Below are positions 14,329 to 22,253 of a stretch of DNA of 25,788 nt, piece by piece (positions within the stretch are counted from its first letter, which is position 1; the number at the start of each line of letters is the position of its first letter). The position numbers and the translations under genes were made by a program. This DNA comes from CAYLNK01 sp964384675. GTDB taxonomy: Bacteria > Acidobacteriota > Thermoanaerobaculia > UBA5066. The stretch is from positions 1-25,788 of the forward strand of contig CAYLNK010000057.1 of NCBI GenBank assembly GCA_964384675.1, in the 5' to 3' direction. The notes under the pieces are model-generated. The model ran no database searches. It was given only the letters and a program-made list of their open reading frames with translations, and was not told the DNA's origin.

Positions 14329-16323
14329 ATGAAGCAGAGCCTCCGGCTGCGCACGCTCGCCGTCCTCGTCCCGATGCTCGCCGCGCCGCCGGCCTCCCGT
14401 CAGGCAGCGGCCCAGGCGGTGCCCGCCGCTCCGGCGACGGACGTCGCTCCCGCGACCTACACGTCGCTGCCGAGCGAGACGCCTTCGCACGTCGAGCCCG
14501 CCACCGACGGCTTCGACCACATCCGGCGCGAGGCGATGATCCCGATGCGGGACGGCGTGAAGCTGTTCACCGTCATCCTCGTCCCGAAGGGCGCCAAGGG
14601 AGCGCCGATGCTCCTCACCCGCACGCCGTACGACGCCTCCGCGCTGACGAAGCACGCCGAGAGCGCGCACCTCGGCCCGAGCCTCTTCGGCTACGACAAC
14701 GCGACCGACGTGATCGTCGAGGGCGGCTACATCCGCGTGGTGCAGGACGTGCGCGGCAAGCACGGCTCCGAGGGCGACTACGTCATGAACCGCCCGCTCA
14801 AGGGACCGCAGAACCCGACGCCGGTCGACCACGCCACCGACACCTACGACACGATCGACTGGCTGGTGAAGAACGTCCCGGAAAGCAACGGGAAGGTCGG
14901 CATCCTCGGCATCTCGTACGACGGCTTCACCCCGCTCATGGCGCTGGTCGACCCGCATCCGGCCCTCAAGGTCTCGGTGCCGATGAACCCGATGGTGGAC
15001 GGCTGGATCGGCGACGACTGGTTCCACAACGGCGCCTTCCGCCAGCAGGGGATGGGCTACATCTTCGAGCAGCAGGCGACGCGCAAGTCGGAGGCGAAGT
15101 GGTACACGACCCACTTCGACGACTACGACATGTTCCTCGCGGCGGGGTCGGCGGGGGAGCTGGGGCGGCGCCGCGGGATGGAGCAGGTCGGCTTCTGGCG
15201 GAAGATCCTCGCGCACCCGAGCTACGACGCCTACTGGCGCGACCAGGCGGTGGACCGGATCCTCGCCGGCAAGCCCCTGAAGGTGCCGGTGATGATCGTC
15301 CACAGCCTCTGGGACCAGGAGGACATCTACGGCGCCCCGGCGGTCTACAAGGCGCTGGAGGCGAAGGACACGGCGAACGACAAGGTGTTCCTGGTGATGG
15401 GGCCGTGGCACCACGGCCAGGCGATCAAGGACGGCAGCACGCTCGGCCCGCTCCGTTTCGGTAGCGACACCGCGCTCACGTTCCGCCGCGAGGTGCTCCG
15501 CCCGTTCCTCGACCAGTACCTGAAGGACGGCGCGCCGAAGGCCGACATCCCGCCGGTCCTGGCGTTCGAGACCGGGACCAACGCGTGGCGGCGGCTGTCG
15601 TCGTGGCCCGCGGGCTGCTCGACGGGCTGCGCGATCCGCCCCGCCCCGCTCTACCTGAACGCCGGGCCGAGGGCGAGCTTCACGCCGCCCGACGCCTCCG
15701 CGCCCGCGTACGACGACTACGTCTCCGACCCGGCGAAGCCGGTCCCGTTCCGCGCCCGGCCGATCGACGAGAAGGGCGCGGGGTGGTCGCGCTGGCTCGT
15801 CGACGACCAGCGCGAGGCGTCGGGGCGCACCGACGTGCTCTCCTTCGTCTCGGACGTGCTGACCGCTCCGGTGAAGATCTCCGGCCAGCCCGTGGCGAAC
15901 CTGGTCGCGTCGACGAGCGGCACCGACTCCGACTGGGTGGTGAAGGTGATCGACGTCCATCCGGACGAGGTGGCGGGGCAGCCGGAGATGGGCGGCTACC
16001 AGCTCATGGTCTCGGCCGACATCTTCCGGGGCCGCTACCGGGAGAGCCTGGAGGTCCCGAAGGCCATCGCCGCCGGAGAGCCGCTCGTCTACCGGTTCGC
16101 GCTCCCGACGGCGAACCACGTCTTCCTGCCCGGGCACCGGATCATGGTGCAGGTGCAGTCGAGCTGGTTCCCGCTCTACGACCGGAACCCGCAGACGTTC
16201 GTGCCCAGCATCTTCTGGGCAAAGCCCGGCGACTACCGGAAGGCCGAGCAGCGGATCCACCACGCGCCCGGCAAGGCGAGCTTCGTGGAGCTGCCGGTCG
16301 TGTCGGCAGTGACGGCTCCCTGA
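14329..16323 (+). CDS. alpha-amino acid ester hydrolase (CocE/NonD family)
   Basis: Secreted serine hydrolase of 664 residues, closely matching the remembered Xanthomonas alpha-amino acid ester hydrolase pattern. Signal peptide is 1-29 (LAVLVPMLAAPPASRQAAAQA). The X-Pro dipeptidyl-peptidase-type alpha/beta-hydrolase domain carries the nucleophile Ser196 in GISYDGF, acid Asp329 in LWDQED, and His362 in GPWHHGQ. The carboxylate cluster that binds the substrate alpha-amino group is conserved: Asp224 (PMVDGW), Glu331 and Asp332. The C-terminal jelly-roll domain has SGTDSDWVVKVIDVHP and MVQVQSSWFPLYDRNPQ. It hydrolyses or transfers alpha-amino acid esters/amides, including beta-lactam side chains; its natural substrate is unknown. 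It is probably periplasmic. It lies 36 bp after preA but has its own possible promoter; no link to pyrimidine degradation is obvious. Confidence 0.93.
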   Translation: MKQSLRLRTLAVLVPMLAAPPASRQAAAQAVPAAPATDVAPATYTSLPSETPSHVEPATDGFDHIRREAMIPMRDGVKLFTVILVPKGAKGAPMLLTRTPYDASALTKHAESAHLGPSLFGYDNATDVIVEGGYIRVVQDVRGKHGSEGDYVMNRPLKGPQNPTPVDHATDTYDTIDWLVKNVPESNGKVGILGISYDGFTPLMALVDPHPALKVSVPMNPMVDGWIGDDWFHNGAFRQQGMGYIFEQQATRKSEAKWYTTHFDDYDMFLAAGSAGELGRRRGMEQVGFWRKILAHPSYDAYWRDQAVDRILAGKPLKVPVMIVHSLWDQEDIYGAPAVYKALEAKDTANDKVFLVMGPWHHGQAIKDGSTLGPLRFGSDTALTFRREVLRPFLDQYLKDGAPKADIPPVLAFETGTNAWRRLSSWPAGCSTGCAIRPAPLYLNAGPRASFTPPDASAPAYDDYVSDPAKPVPFRARPIDEKGAGWSRWLVDDQREASGRTDVLSFVSDVLTAPVKISGQPVANLVASTSGTDSDWVVKVIDVHPDEVAGQPEMGGYQLMVSADIFRGRYRESLEVPKAIAAGEPLVYRFALPTANHVFLPGHRIMVQVQSSWFPLYDRNPQTFVPSIFWAKPGDYRKAEQRIHHAPGKASFVELPVVSAVTAP

Positions 16324-16335
16324 GGGGGCCGTCAC
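16309..16335. terminator. hairpin with the stop codon as its loop
   Basis: GTGACGGCTCCC (16309-16320) pairs with GGGGGCCGTCAC (16324-16335), 12 bp with one T:G wobble. The 3-nt loop is the TGA stop of the ester-hydrolase gene. It lies between convergent genes and could act in both directions, but neither strand has a T tract. Confidence 0.5.
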
Positions 16336-16350
16336 CACGAACGCTTCGGC

Positions 16351-17727
16351 CTACCTGGGCTTCCGCTTCAGGAACTCCCCGCGTCCCGCGCGGCCGCGGA
16401 AGCCCCCACCGTCCACGATCACCTCGCCCCTCGAGATCACGACGTCCGGCGCGCCCTGCACCACGCGTCCCTCGTACGGCGTGTAGTCGACTCGGTGGTG
16501 GAGCGTCGAGGCGGAGAGGGTGATCTTCCTCTCCGGGTCGAAGACCACGATGTCGGCGTCGCTCCCCGGCGCGATCGTCCCCTTCCGCGGGAACATCCCG
16601 AAGATCTTCGCGGGCGACGTGGAGGTGAGCTCGACGAAGCGGTTCATCGAGATCCGCTTTCCGACGACGCCGCCGTCGTAGAGGAGCGACATGCGGGTCT
16701 CGATGCCCGGCGCGCCGTTCGGGATCTTCGAGAAGTCGTCTTTCCCCAGCTCCTTCTGCCCCTTCATGCAGAACGGGCAATGGTCGGTGGAGACGGACTG
16801 GAGGTCGTTGCCGGCGAGACCCCGCCACAGCTTTTCCTCGTTCCCCTTCGCCCGGAGCGGCGGCGACATGACGTACTTGGCCCCCTCGAAGCCCGGCTCC
16901 TCGTAGTTCTCGTAGGACAGGAAGAGGTATTGCGGGCACGTCTCGGCGTACGCCGGGAGCCCGCGGTCGCGCGCCTCGGTCACCTTCTCGAGCGCCTCGG
17001 CGGCGGAGAGGTGGACGATGTAGACCGGCACGCCCGCCATCTCCGAGAGGCAGATCGCGCGGTACGTCGCCTCCGCCTCGGCCCGGGGCGGACGGGTGAG
17101 CGCGTGGAACCTCGGCGCGGTGCGCCCCTCGGCCACGGCGCGCCGCACCAGGACGTCGATCACGTCACCGTTCTCGGCGTGCATGCAGATCGTCCCGCCG
17201 TTCTCGCCGGTCCGCGACATCGCCCGGAAGATCGACCCGTCGTCGAGCATCAGGACGCCGCGGTACGCCATGAACAGCTTGAAGGACGTCACCCCCTCGG
17301 CCACCATCGAGTCCATCTCGCGCTCGACCTGATCCGGGAGGTCCGTGATGATCATGTGGAAGCCGTAGTCGATCGCGGCCTTCCCCTCGGCCTTCTTCAT
17401 CCAGGCGCCCCAGGCGTCGTGCAGCGTCTGGCCCTTCCCCTGGATCGCGAAATCGACGATCGACGTCGTGCCGCCGTGGGCCGCGGCGATGGTGCCGCTC
17501 TCGAAGTCGTCCGCCGACGTCGTGCCGCCGAACGGCATGTCGAGGTGCGTGTGGACGTCGATGCCGCCCGGGATGACGAGCTTTCCTGCGGCGTCGATCA
17601 CCCGCACGTCCGCTACCGGCAGCGACGTCCCGACCGCGGCGATCTTCCCGTCCTCCACGAGGACGTCGCCCGTGTAGTCGTCGACGGCCGTCACCACGCG
17701 GCCGCCCTTGATGAGGAGCTTGCTCAT
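16351..17727 (-). CDS. hydA: dihydropyrimidinase
   Basis: Binuclear Zn amidohydrolase, 458 residues, that hydrolyses 5,6-dihydrouracil or dihydrothymine to the N-carbamoyl-beta-amino acid; cytoplasmic. All metal ligands are visible: His59 and His61 (VHTHLD), carboxylated Lys150 (SFKLFMAY), His183 (CMHAENGD), His239 (YIVHLS) and Asp315 (STDHCPF). Tyr155 is the expected transition-state residue. SMNRFVELTSTSPAKIFGMFPRKG is the family C-terminal signature. The length is normal for D-hydantoinase/dihydropyrimidinases, and the neighbouring preA, beta-ureidopropionase and permease favour the pyrimidine role over hydantoinase. The ATG at 17727 has GGAGG 4 nt upstream. It is the last gene of the minus-strand operon, 130 bp after the beta-ureidopropionase gene. 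Confidence 0.95.
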   Translation of the reverse strand: MSKLLIKGGRVVTAVDDYTGDVLVEDGKIAAVGTSLPVADVRVIDAAGKLVIPGGIDVHTHLDMPFGGTTSADDFESGTIAAAHGGTTSIVDFAIQGKGQTLHDAWGAWMKKAEGKAAIDYGFHMIITDLPDQVEREMDSMVAEGVTSFKLFMAYRGVLMLDDGSIFRAMSRTGENGGTICMHAENGDVIDVLVRRAVAEGRTAPRFHALTRPPRAEAEATYRAICLSEMAGVPVYIVHLSAAEALEKVTEARDRGLPAYAETCPQYLFLSYENYEEPGFEGAKYVMSPPLRAKGNEEKLWRGLAGNDLQSVSTDHCPFCMKGQKELGKDDFSKIPNGAPGIETRMSLLYDGGVVGKRISMNRFVELTSTSPAKIFGMFPRKGTIAPGSDADIVVFDPERKITLSASTLHHRVDYTPYEGRVVQGAPDVVISRGEVIVDGGGFRGRAGRGEFLKRKPR

Positions 17728-17831
17728 TCAGCCTCCGCAGGCCGCGAGAGCGGCCGAGGGGAAGTGGGGAACCCGAGCGTGATCGCGAGGGTCTGTGGGA
17801 CGGGGCCGGGCGTGCCCGGCGCCGTCCACTC

Positions 17832-17848
17832 AACCCGCCTGACGGGTT
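17832..17848. other. small inverted repeat between ureidopropionase and dihydropyrimidinase
   Basis: AACCCG (17832-17837) and CGGGTT (17843-17848) form a 6-bp stem with loop CCTGA, 10 bp past the ureidopropionase stop in the 130-bp intercistronic space. It has no T tract in the minus direction. It could be a processing or mRNA-stability hairpin. Confidence 0.3.
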
Positions 17849-17857
17849 TCCCGGTTG

Positions 17858-18724
17858 CTATGGCATCACCAGCCCGTTGTACGAGTCGGGCCGCCGGTCG
17901 CGGAAGAACTGCCAGGTCCGGCGGACCTCCTCGATCATGTCGAGGTCCATCTCGGCGACGACCAGCTCGTCTTCGTCCTCCGAGCCCACCGCCAGGAAGT
18001 TCCCGCGCGGATCGACGAAGTACGACGTGCCGTAGAAGCGCCCGATGTTCCACGGTGCCTCGGTGCCGACGCGGTTGCTGCACGCCATGAAGTAGCCGTT
18101 GGCGACGGCGTGCGCCGGCTGCTCCAGCTTCCAGAGGTACTGCGAGAGGCCGGCGACGGTGGCCGACGGGTTGAAGACGATCTCCGCGCCGTTCAGGCCG
18201 AGGAGGCGCGCGCCCTCGGGGAAGTGGCGGTCGTAGCAGATGTAGACGCCGACCTTCGCGTAGCGGGTCTGGAAGACCGGGTAGCCCATGTTGCCGGGCC
18301 GGAAGAAGTACTTCTCCCAGAAGCCCGACGTGTGGGGGATGTGGTTCTTCCGGTACTTGCCGAGGTACGTCCCGTCGGCGTCGTAGACGGCGGCGGTGTT
18401 GTAGTAGACACCCGCCGACTCGCGCTCGTAGACCGGGATCACCATCGCCATCTTGTACTTCTTGCCGATCTTCGCGAGGGTCTCGGTGGTCGGCCCCGGG
18501 ACCGGCTCGGCGGCGTCGTACCAGCGCGCGTCCTGAGACGGGCAGAAGTACGGGCCGTTGAAGATCTCCTGCAGGCCGAGGACCTGGACGCCGCGCTTGC
18601 CGGCCTCGTGGATCATCGGGACGTGCAGGTCGAGCGCCGCCTTCTGCACCTTCTTGAGCGGCGCCTTCTCGTCGGCGATCGGGTTGTGGGCCTGGATCAG
18701 GCCGCCGATCAGCTTTCTGGGCAT
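17858..18724 (-). CDS. beta-ureidopropionase (N-carbamoyl-beta-alanine amidohydrolase)
   Basis: Nitrilase-superfamily amidohydrolase, 288 residues. It converts N-carbamoyl-beta-alanine (or the beta-aminoisobutyrate analogue) to the beta-amino acid, CO2 and ammonia. The Glu-Lys-Cys triad is visible: Glu53 in LGLQEIFNGPYF, Lys126 in KYRKNHIPH and Cys163 in GVYICYDRHFPE. KNHIPHTSGFWEKYFFRPG and CSNRVGTE are typical of the beta-alanine synthase branch rather than generic nitrilases. The ATG at 18724 has GAGGAG 9 nt upstream. It sits between the semialdehyde dehydrogenase (82 bp upstream) and dihydropyrimidinase genes, the expected pathway order. Substrate choice between D-carbamoylase and beta-ureidopropionase is settled mainly by context. 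Confidence 0.93.
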   Translation of the reverse strand: MPRKLIGGLIQAHNPIADEKAPLKKVQKAALDLHVPMIHEAGKRGVQVLGLQEIFNGPYFCPSQDARWYDAAEPVPGPTTETLAKIGKKYKMAMVIPVYERESAGVYYNTAAVYDADGTYLGKYRKNHIPHTSGFWEKYFFRPGNMGYPVFQTRYAKVGVYICYDRHFPEGARLLGLNGAEIVFNPSATVAGLSQYLWKLEQPAHAVANGYFMACSNRVGTEAPWNIGRFYGTSYFVDPRGNFLAVGSEDEDELVVAEMDLDMIEEVRRTWQFFRDRRPDSYNGLVMP

Positions 18725-18754
18725 CTTCGAAATCTCCTCGAATCGCTGTGGGGG

Positions 18755-18800
18755 TGCGGGGCCCGGCGTCCGGCCGACGCCAGGCGGCGGGGGCCCCGCA
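18755..18800 (-). promoter_or_regulatory. intercistronic GC-rich hairpin (mmsA to ureidopropionase)
   Basis: The outer stem TGCGGGGCCC (18755-18764) / GGGCCCCGCA (18791-18800) is a perfect 10 bp. An inner stem GGCGTC/GACGCC (18765-18770 / 18776-18781) has loop CGGCC. The structure nearly fills the 82-bp gap and stops before the next gene's GAGGAG site. Without a T tract it is more likely an RNA processing/stability or attenuation element than a full terminator. Confidence 0.4.
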
Positions 18801-18806
18801 TGAGCG

Positions 18807-20315
18807 TCAGAACCAGCGCTTGATGACGACTTTCTTGTCCGTGTAGAACTCGACGCCGTCCCGCCCGTGGGCCTTCAGGTCGCCGAAGAAGCTCTGCTTG
18901 GCTCCGCCGAACGGGAAGAACGACATCGGCGCGGCGACGCCGATGTTCACGCCGACCATCGACGCCGGCGCGTGCATCGCGAACTCGCGGGCGGCCTTGC
19001 CGCTCGAGGTGAAGATCGACGTGGCGTTCGCCTGCGGGTGAGCGTGGAGGAGCTCCAGAGCGGCCGGCAGGTCGGGCGCGGTCATCAGGGCGAGGACCGG
19101 TCCGAAGATCTCCTCGCGGCCGATCGTGGAGCGCGGGTCGACGTCGTCGAAGACCGACGGTCCCAGGAAGAAGCCGTTCTCGTGCCCCGGCACGGTGAGG
19201 CCACGCCCGTCGAGCGCCAGGCTCGTCTTCTCCGTGAGCCCCTTCTCGATGTAGCCGACGATCCTCTGCCGGCTCTTCTCGCGGATGACCGGCCCCATGG
19301 TGATCCCCGGCTCGAGACCGTTGCCGACGCGGATGGAGCGGGCGGCGTGGAGGAGGCGCTCGCGCACCTCGCCGTGCCCCTTCCCGACCGGGACGACGAT
19401 CGAGCCGGCCAGGCACCGCTCGCCCGCGCAGCCGTAGCAGGACTCCGAGACGATGTCGATCGAGCGGTCGAGGTCGGCGTCGGGCATGACGACGATGAAG
19501 TTCTTCGCCCCGCCCAGCGCCTGGACCCGCTTGCCGTGGCGGGACGCCGTTTCGTAGACGTGCCGCGCCACCGGGGTCGACCCGACGAACGAGACGCCGC
19601 GCACGTCGGGGTGCTCGCAGAGGCCGTCCACCACGTCGACGGCGCCGTTCACCAGGTTGACGACGCCGGGCGGCAGGCCCGCCGCGTCGAGGAGCTCGAA
19701 GATGCGCCTTTGCGAGAGCGGCACCAGCTCGGACGGCTTGACGACGAACGTGTTGCCGGTCGCGACCGCGAACGGCAGGAACCAGAGCGGCACCATGGCG
19801 GGGAAGTTGAACGGCGCGATCGCGGCGAAGACGCCGAGCGGCTGGCGGTGGTAGTCGCAGTCGATGCCGCGGGAGATGTCCTCGAGGCCCTGGCCCATCA
19901 TCAGGGACGGCATCCCGCAGGCCACCTCGACCGCCTCGATCCCGCGGCGCACCGAGCCGCGAGACTCGTCGAGCGTCTTGCCGTGCTCGGTCGTGACGAT
20001 GCGGGCGATGTCGTCGAGGTTCGCCTCCAGGAGGTCGTGGAACCGGAACATCGCCCGCGCCCGCTCCACCACTGGCGTCGCCCGCCAGCCGGGGAACGCC
20101 GCGCGCGCCGCGGCGACGGCGGCGTCGACGTCCGCGCGGAGGCCGAGGGGAACCTTCGCGATCACGCCGCCCGTGGCCGGGTTGTAGACGTCGAGGAGCT
20201 CGCCGCTCCTGGAGTCGACCCACTTCCCGCCGATGTAATCCCTGAGCACGGGGATCGAGCCGGGCGAGGGGGCCGGGGCCGACGGGGAAGGAGCCGCCGT
20301 TTCGGTGGACGACAT
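18807..20315 (-). CDS. mmsA: CoA-acylating (methyl)malonate-semialdehyde dehydrogenase
   Basis: Aldehyde dehydrogenase superfamily member of 502 residues. It oxidises malonate or methylmalonate semialdehyde with NAD+ and CoA to acetyl-CoA or propionyl-CoA, the last step after beta-alanine/beta-aminoisobutyrate transamination. Seen: the N-terminal YIGGKWVDSRSGE, PFNFP (168-172) with oxyanion Asn170, VSFVGSTPV (241-249), and the nucleophile Cys301 in GCAGERCLAGS. The usual general-base Glu of ALDHs is replaced (ALGGAKNF, Ala267), as expected for CoA-acylating MMSDH. EEIFGPVL and SFFGDLKAHGRDGVEFYT are family C-terminal motifs. An extra low-complexity Pro/Ser/Ala N-terminus of about 20 residues precedes the fold. 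The ATG at 20315 has GGAGG upstream. It sits 61 bp after the SthA-like gene in one operon. Confidence 0.94.
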   Translation of the reverse strand: MSSTETAAPSPSAPAPSPGSIPVLRDYIGGKWVDSRSGELLDVYNPATGGVIAKVPLGLRADVDAAVAAARAAFPGWRATPVVERARAMFRFHDLLEANLDDIARIVTTEHGKTLDESRGSVRRGIEAVEVACGMPSLMMGQGLEDISRGIDCDYHRQPLGVFAAIAPFNFPAMVPLWFLPFAVATGNTFVVKPSELVPLSQRRIFELLDAAGLPPGVVNLVNGAVDVVDGLCEHPDVRGVSFVGSTPVARHVYETASRHGKRVQALGGAKNFIVVMPDADLDRSIDIVSESCYGCAGERCLAGSIVVPVGKGHGEVRERLLHAARSIRVGNGLEPGITMGPVIREKSRQRIVGYIEKGLTEKTSLALDGRGLTVPGHENGFFLGPSVFDDVDPRSTIGREEIFGPVLALMTAPDLPAALELLHAHPQANATSIFTSSGKAAREFAMHAPASMVGVNIGVAAPMSFFPFGGAKQSFFGDLKAHGRDGVEFYTDKKVVIKRWF

Positions 20316-20376
20316 CGGGCACCTCCGAGATGAAGTCCCCGATTCTCCCCCGAAGAGCCCCGTTTCCGGCGAACGA

Positions 20377-21768
20377 TCAGGCGGCCCGGCGCCGGGAGAG
20401 CCGCATCAGCCCGTCGTAGGCGGCGTACTTGTAGGCCTCGCTCCGGGTCGGCACCGCGAACGTGGCGTGGATGAAGCGGTCGAGCCCGCCCCCCTCGTGG
20501 AGGACGAACTGGCCGAGGTGGATCAGCTCGCTGGCCTGCTCGCCCACGATGTGGACGCCCAGGAGGGTCTTGTCGGCCGCCCGGAAGAGCAGCTTCAGGA
20601 ACCCGTCCGAGAAGCCGCTCACCCGTGACTTGGCGTTGTTCGCGAAGGCCGCCCGGCCCACCTCGTAGTCGATCCCTTCGGCCCTCGCCGTCTCCTCGGT
20701 CATCCCGACACAGGCGACCTCCGGGATCGAGAAGACGTAGATCGGGCAGAGTCCGTCGACGGCCTGCTTGTAGCCGAAGCCGAAGGCGTGGCAGACGGCG
20801 ACGCGCGCCTCCTCCATCGCCGCCGCGGCGAGCCCCGGCGGCCCGATCAGGTCCCCGGCCGCGTAAACGCCCGGCAGCGTCGTCTCGAACCTCTCGTCCA
20901 CCTTCACGTGCCCGTTCTCGGCCAGAGCGATTCCGGCCTCCTCCAGGCCGAGACCCTCGGTGGCCGGGCGGCGGCCGAGGGCGGCGAGGACCAGCTCGGC
21001 GGAGACGGCCTTGCCGCTGGCGAGCGTCACCTCGAGGAGCGCCCCCTTGCGGGCGATCCCGGTGACGGGTGCGTCAGGTACCACCCGGATGCCGAGTCCG
21101 TTGAACGACTCGGCCAGGACACGCGACGCCTCGAGGTCGACGGTCGGGAGCACGCGTCCGTTCCGGCAGAGGAGCGTCACCGGCACGTTCAGGGCGCCGA
21201 AGATCGAGGCGTACTCGCAGCCGACCGCCCCCTCGCCGACCACCACGAGGCTCTCCGGGAGCCGGTCGAGGTCGAGGATCGACTCGGAGTCGCGGACTCC
21301 GGGGTCGTCCATCGGGAGCCAGCGGGGGCGCACCGGACGGCCGCCGGTCGCCAGGAGCACGGCCTTCGCGGTCAGCACCCGCGTCCCCCCCTTCGCGAGG
21401 CGCACCTCCACGGAGCGGTCGGGGCGCAGCGAGGCGCGTCCGTGCACCAGCTCCACGCGGTGGCGCGTCAGGTTGCGGCGCACGGTGTGGGTCATCACCG
21501 AGATCGCCTCGGTCTTGCGCGACATGAGCTGCTCGAGCAGGGGGCCGCGAGCCGAGAGGTCCGCCGGACGCTGCCCGAGGCCGCTCAGGTGGATGGCGCT
21601 CTCGCGGAGCGCCTTGGTCGGGATGCCGGCGGAGGAGACCGCGATCCCGCCCGGATCGCGGCTCGCCTCCACCACGGCGACGCGCTTGCCGAAGTACGCG
21701 GCCTGCGCGGCCCCCTTCTCCCCGGCCGGTCCCGCGCCGACGACGACCAGGTCGAAGTCGTCCCTCAC
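20377..21768 (-). CDS. sthA: SthA-like FAD pyridine-nucleotide oxidoreductase
   Basis: Flavoprotein of the pyridine nucleotide-disulfide oxidoreductase class I fold, 463 residues, matching soluble transhydrogenase SthA (466 aa in E. coli) in length and order. The FAD motif is VVGAGPAGEKGA (9-20). GIPTKALRES occupies the normally redox-active helix, but no cysteine is present (PGGIAVSSAGIP), excluding a disulfide-reductase mechanism. The NAD(P) motif is VVGEGAVGCEYASIFG; the second FAD contact is YAAGDLIGPPGLA. The C-terminal interface domain has SIPEVACVGMTEE and HIVGEQASELIHLGQ. The likely reaction is NADPH/NAD+ transhydrogenation, but it could also serve as an electron donor to the neighbouring PreA, which lacks PreT here. 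It starts at GTG 21768, overlapping the cupin stop by 4 bp (GTGA), so translation is coupled. Confidence 0.88.
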   Translation of the reverse strand: MRDDFDLVVVGAGPAGEKGAAQAAYFGKRVAVVEASRDPGGIAVSSAGIPTKALRESAIHLSGLGQRPADLSARGPLLEQLMSRKTEAISVMTHTVRRNLTRHRVELVHGRASLRPDRSVEVRLAKGGTRVLTAKAVLLATGGRPVRPRWLPMDDPGVRDSESILDLDRLPESLVVVGEGAVGCEYASIFGALNVPVTLLCRNGRVLPTVDLEASRVLAESFNGLGIRVVPDAPVTGIARKGALLEVTLASGKAVSAELVLAALGRRPATEGLGLEEAGIALAENGHVKVDERFETTLPGVYAAGDLIGPPGLAAAAMEEARVAVCHAFGFGYKQAVDGLCPIYVFSIPEVACVGMTEETARAEGIDYEVGRAAFANNAKSRVSGFSDGFLKLLFRAADKTLLGVHIVGEQASELIHLGQFVLHEGGGLDRFIHATFAVPTRSEAYKYAAYDGLMRLSRRRAA

Positions 21769-22178
21769 CAGTCGGCGCGGCCGCCGGCGAGCGGCTTGGC
21801 GCCGGGACCCGTCGGATCCTCGAAGAGCGTGCCGCGCATGCTGGCGGAGAAGGAGCAGACGTAGACGACCGGCTCCCAGCCGTTGTTCGTCAGCTCGTGC
21901 TTGACGCCCTGGGGGATGAAGAGCGTCTGCCCGACGCCCAGCTTCACCACCTCGCCGTCGTCGGTGTGGATGTCGCACTCGCCCTGGAGCATGTAGACCA
22001 GCTCCTCGGCGGCGGTGTGCCAGTGCTCGGGGTTCGTCTTGCCCGGCAGGATGTGGACGATCCCGAAGCTCTGGCTGCAGCCGGGGGCCACGTCCTGGTT
22101 GGCCACCCACTTCACGGCGCCCCAGTCGTAGCGCACCGGCTCGATGTCGTTCGTCTCGGTCACGATCACGTTCAGCAT
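21765..22178 (-). CDS. small cupin-domain protein
   Basis: Single-domain cupin of 137 residues. Cupin motif 1 is visible as PEHWHTAAEELVYMLQGECDIH (metal-type residues His53, His55 and a Glu), and motif 2 as LGVGQTLFIPQGVKHEL with a His. It therefore probably binds a divalent metal. Such stand-alone cupins may be dioxygenases, isomerases or ligand-binding proteins, so no reaction can be named. The ATG at 22178 has GGAGGGG 4 nt upstream. It is the first gene of the minus-strand operon leading through sthA-like and mmsA to the pyrimidine genes. GTGA overlap with the next gene suggests the two proteins are made in step and may work together. It lies 75 bp after the kinase stop and has no clear terminator in between. 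Confidence 0.88.
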   Translation of the reverse strand: MLNVIVTETNDIEPVRYDWGAVKWVANQDVAPGCSQSFGIVHILPGKTNPEHWHTAAEELVYMLQGECDIHTDDGEVVKLGVGQTLFIPQGVKHELTNNGWEPVVYVCSFSASMRGTLFEDPTGPGAKPLAGGRADW

Positions 22179-22253
22179 GCTTCCCCTCCGGTCTCGTCGA
22201 TTTCGAGCGGGATACGGAGGGGGAGGCCCGCGCGGATCAGTCCGGGCGGAGCG

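Noticed and set aside
13900..16338. Minus-strand frame of over 800 codons
   Set aside because: Antisense to the ester hydrolase and preA; Arg/Val/His-rich with no motif, a normal artefact of very high GC.
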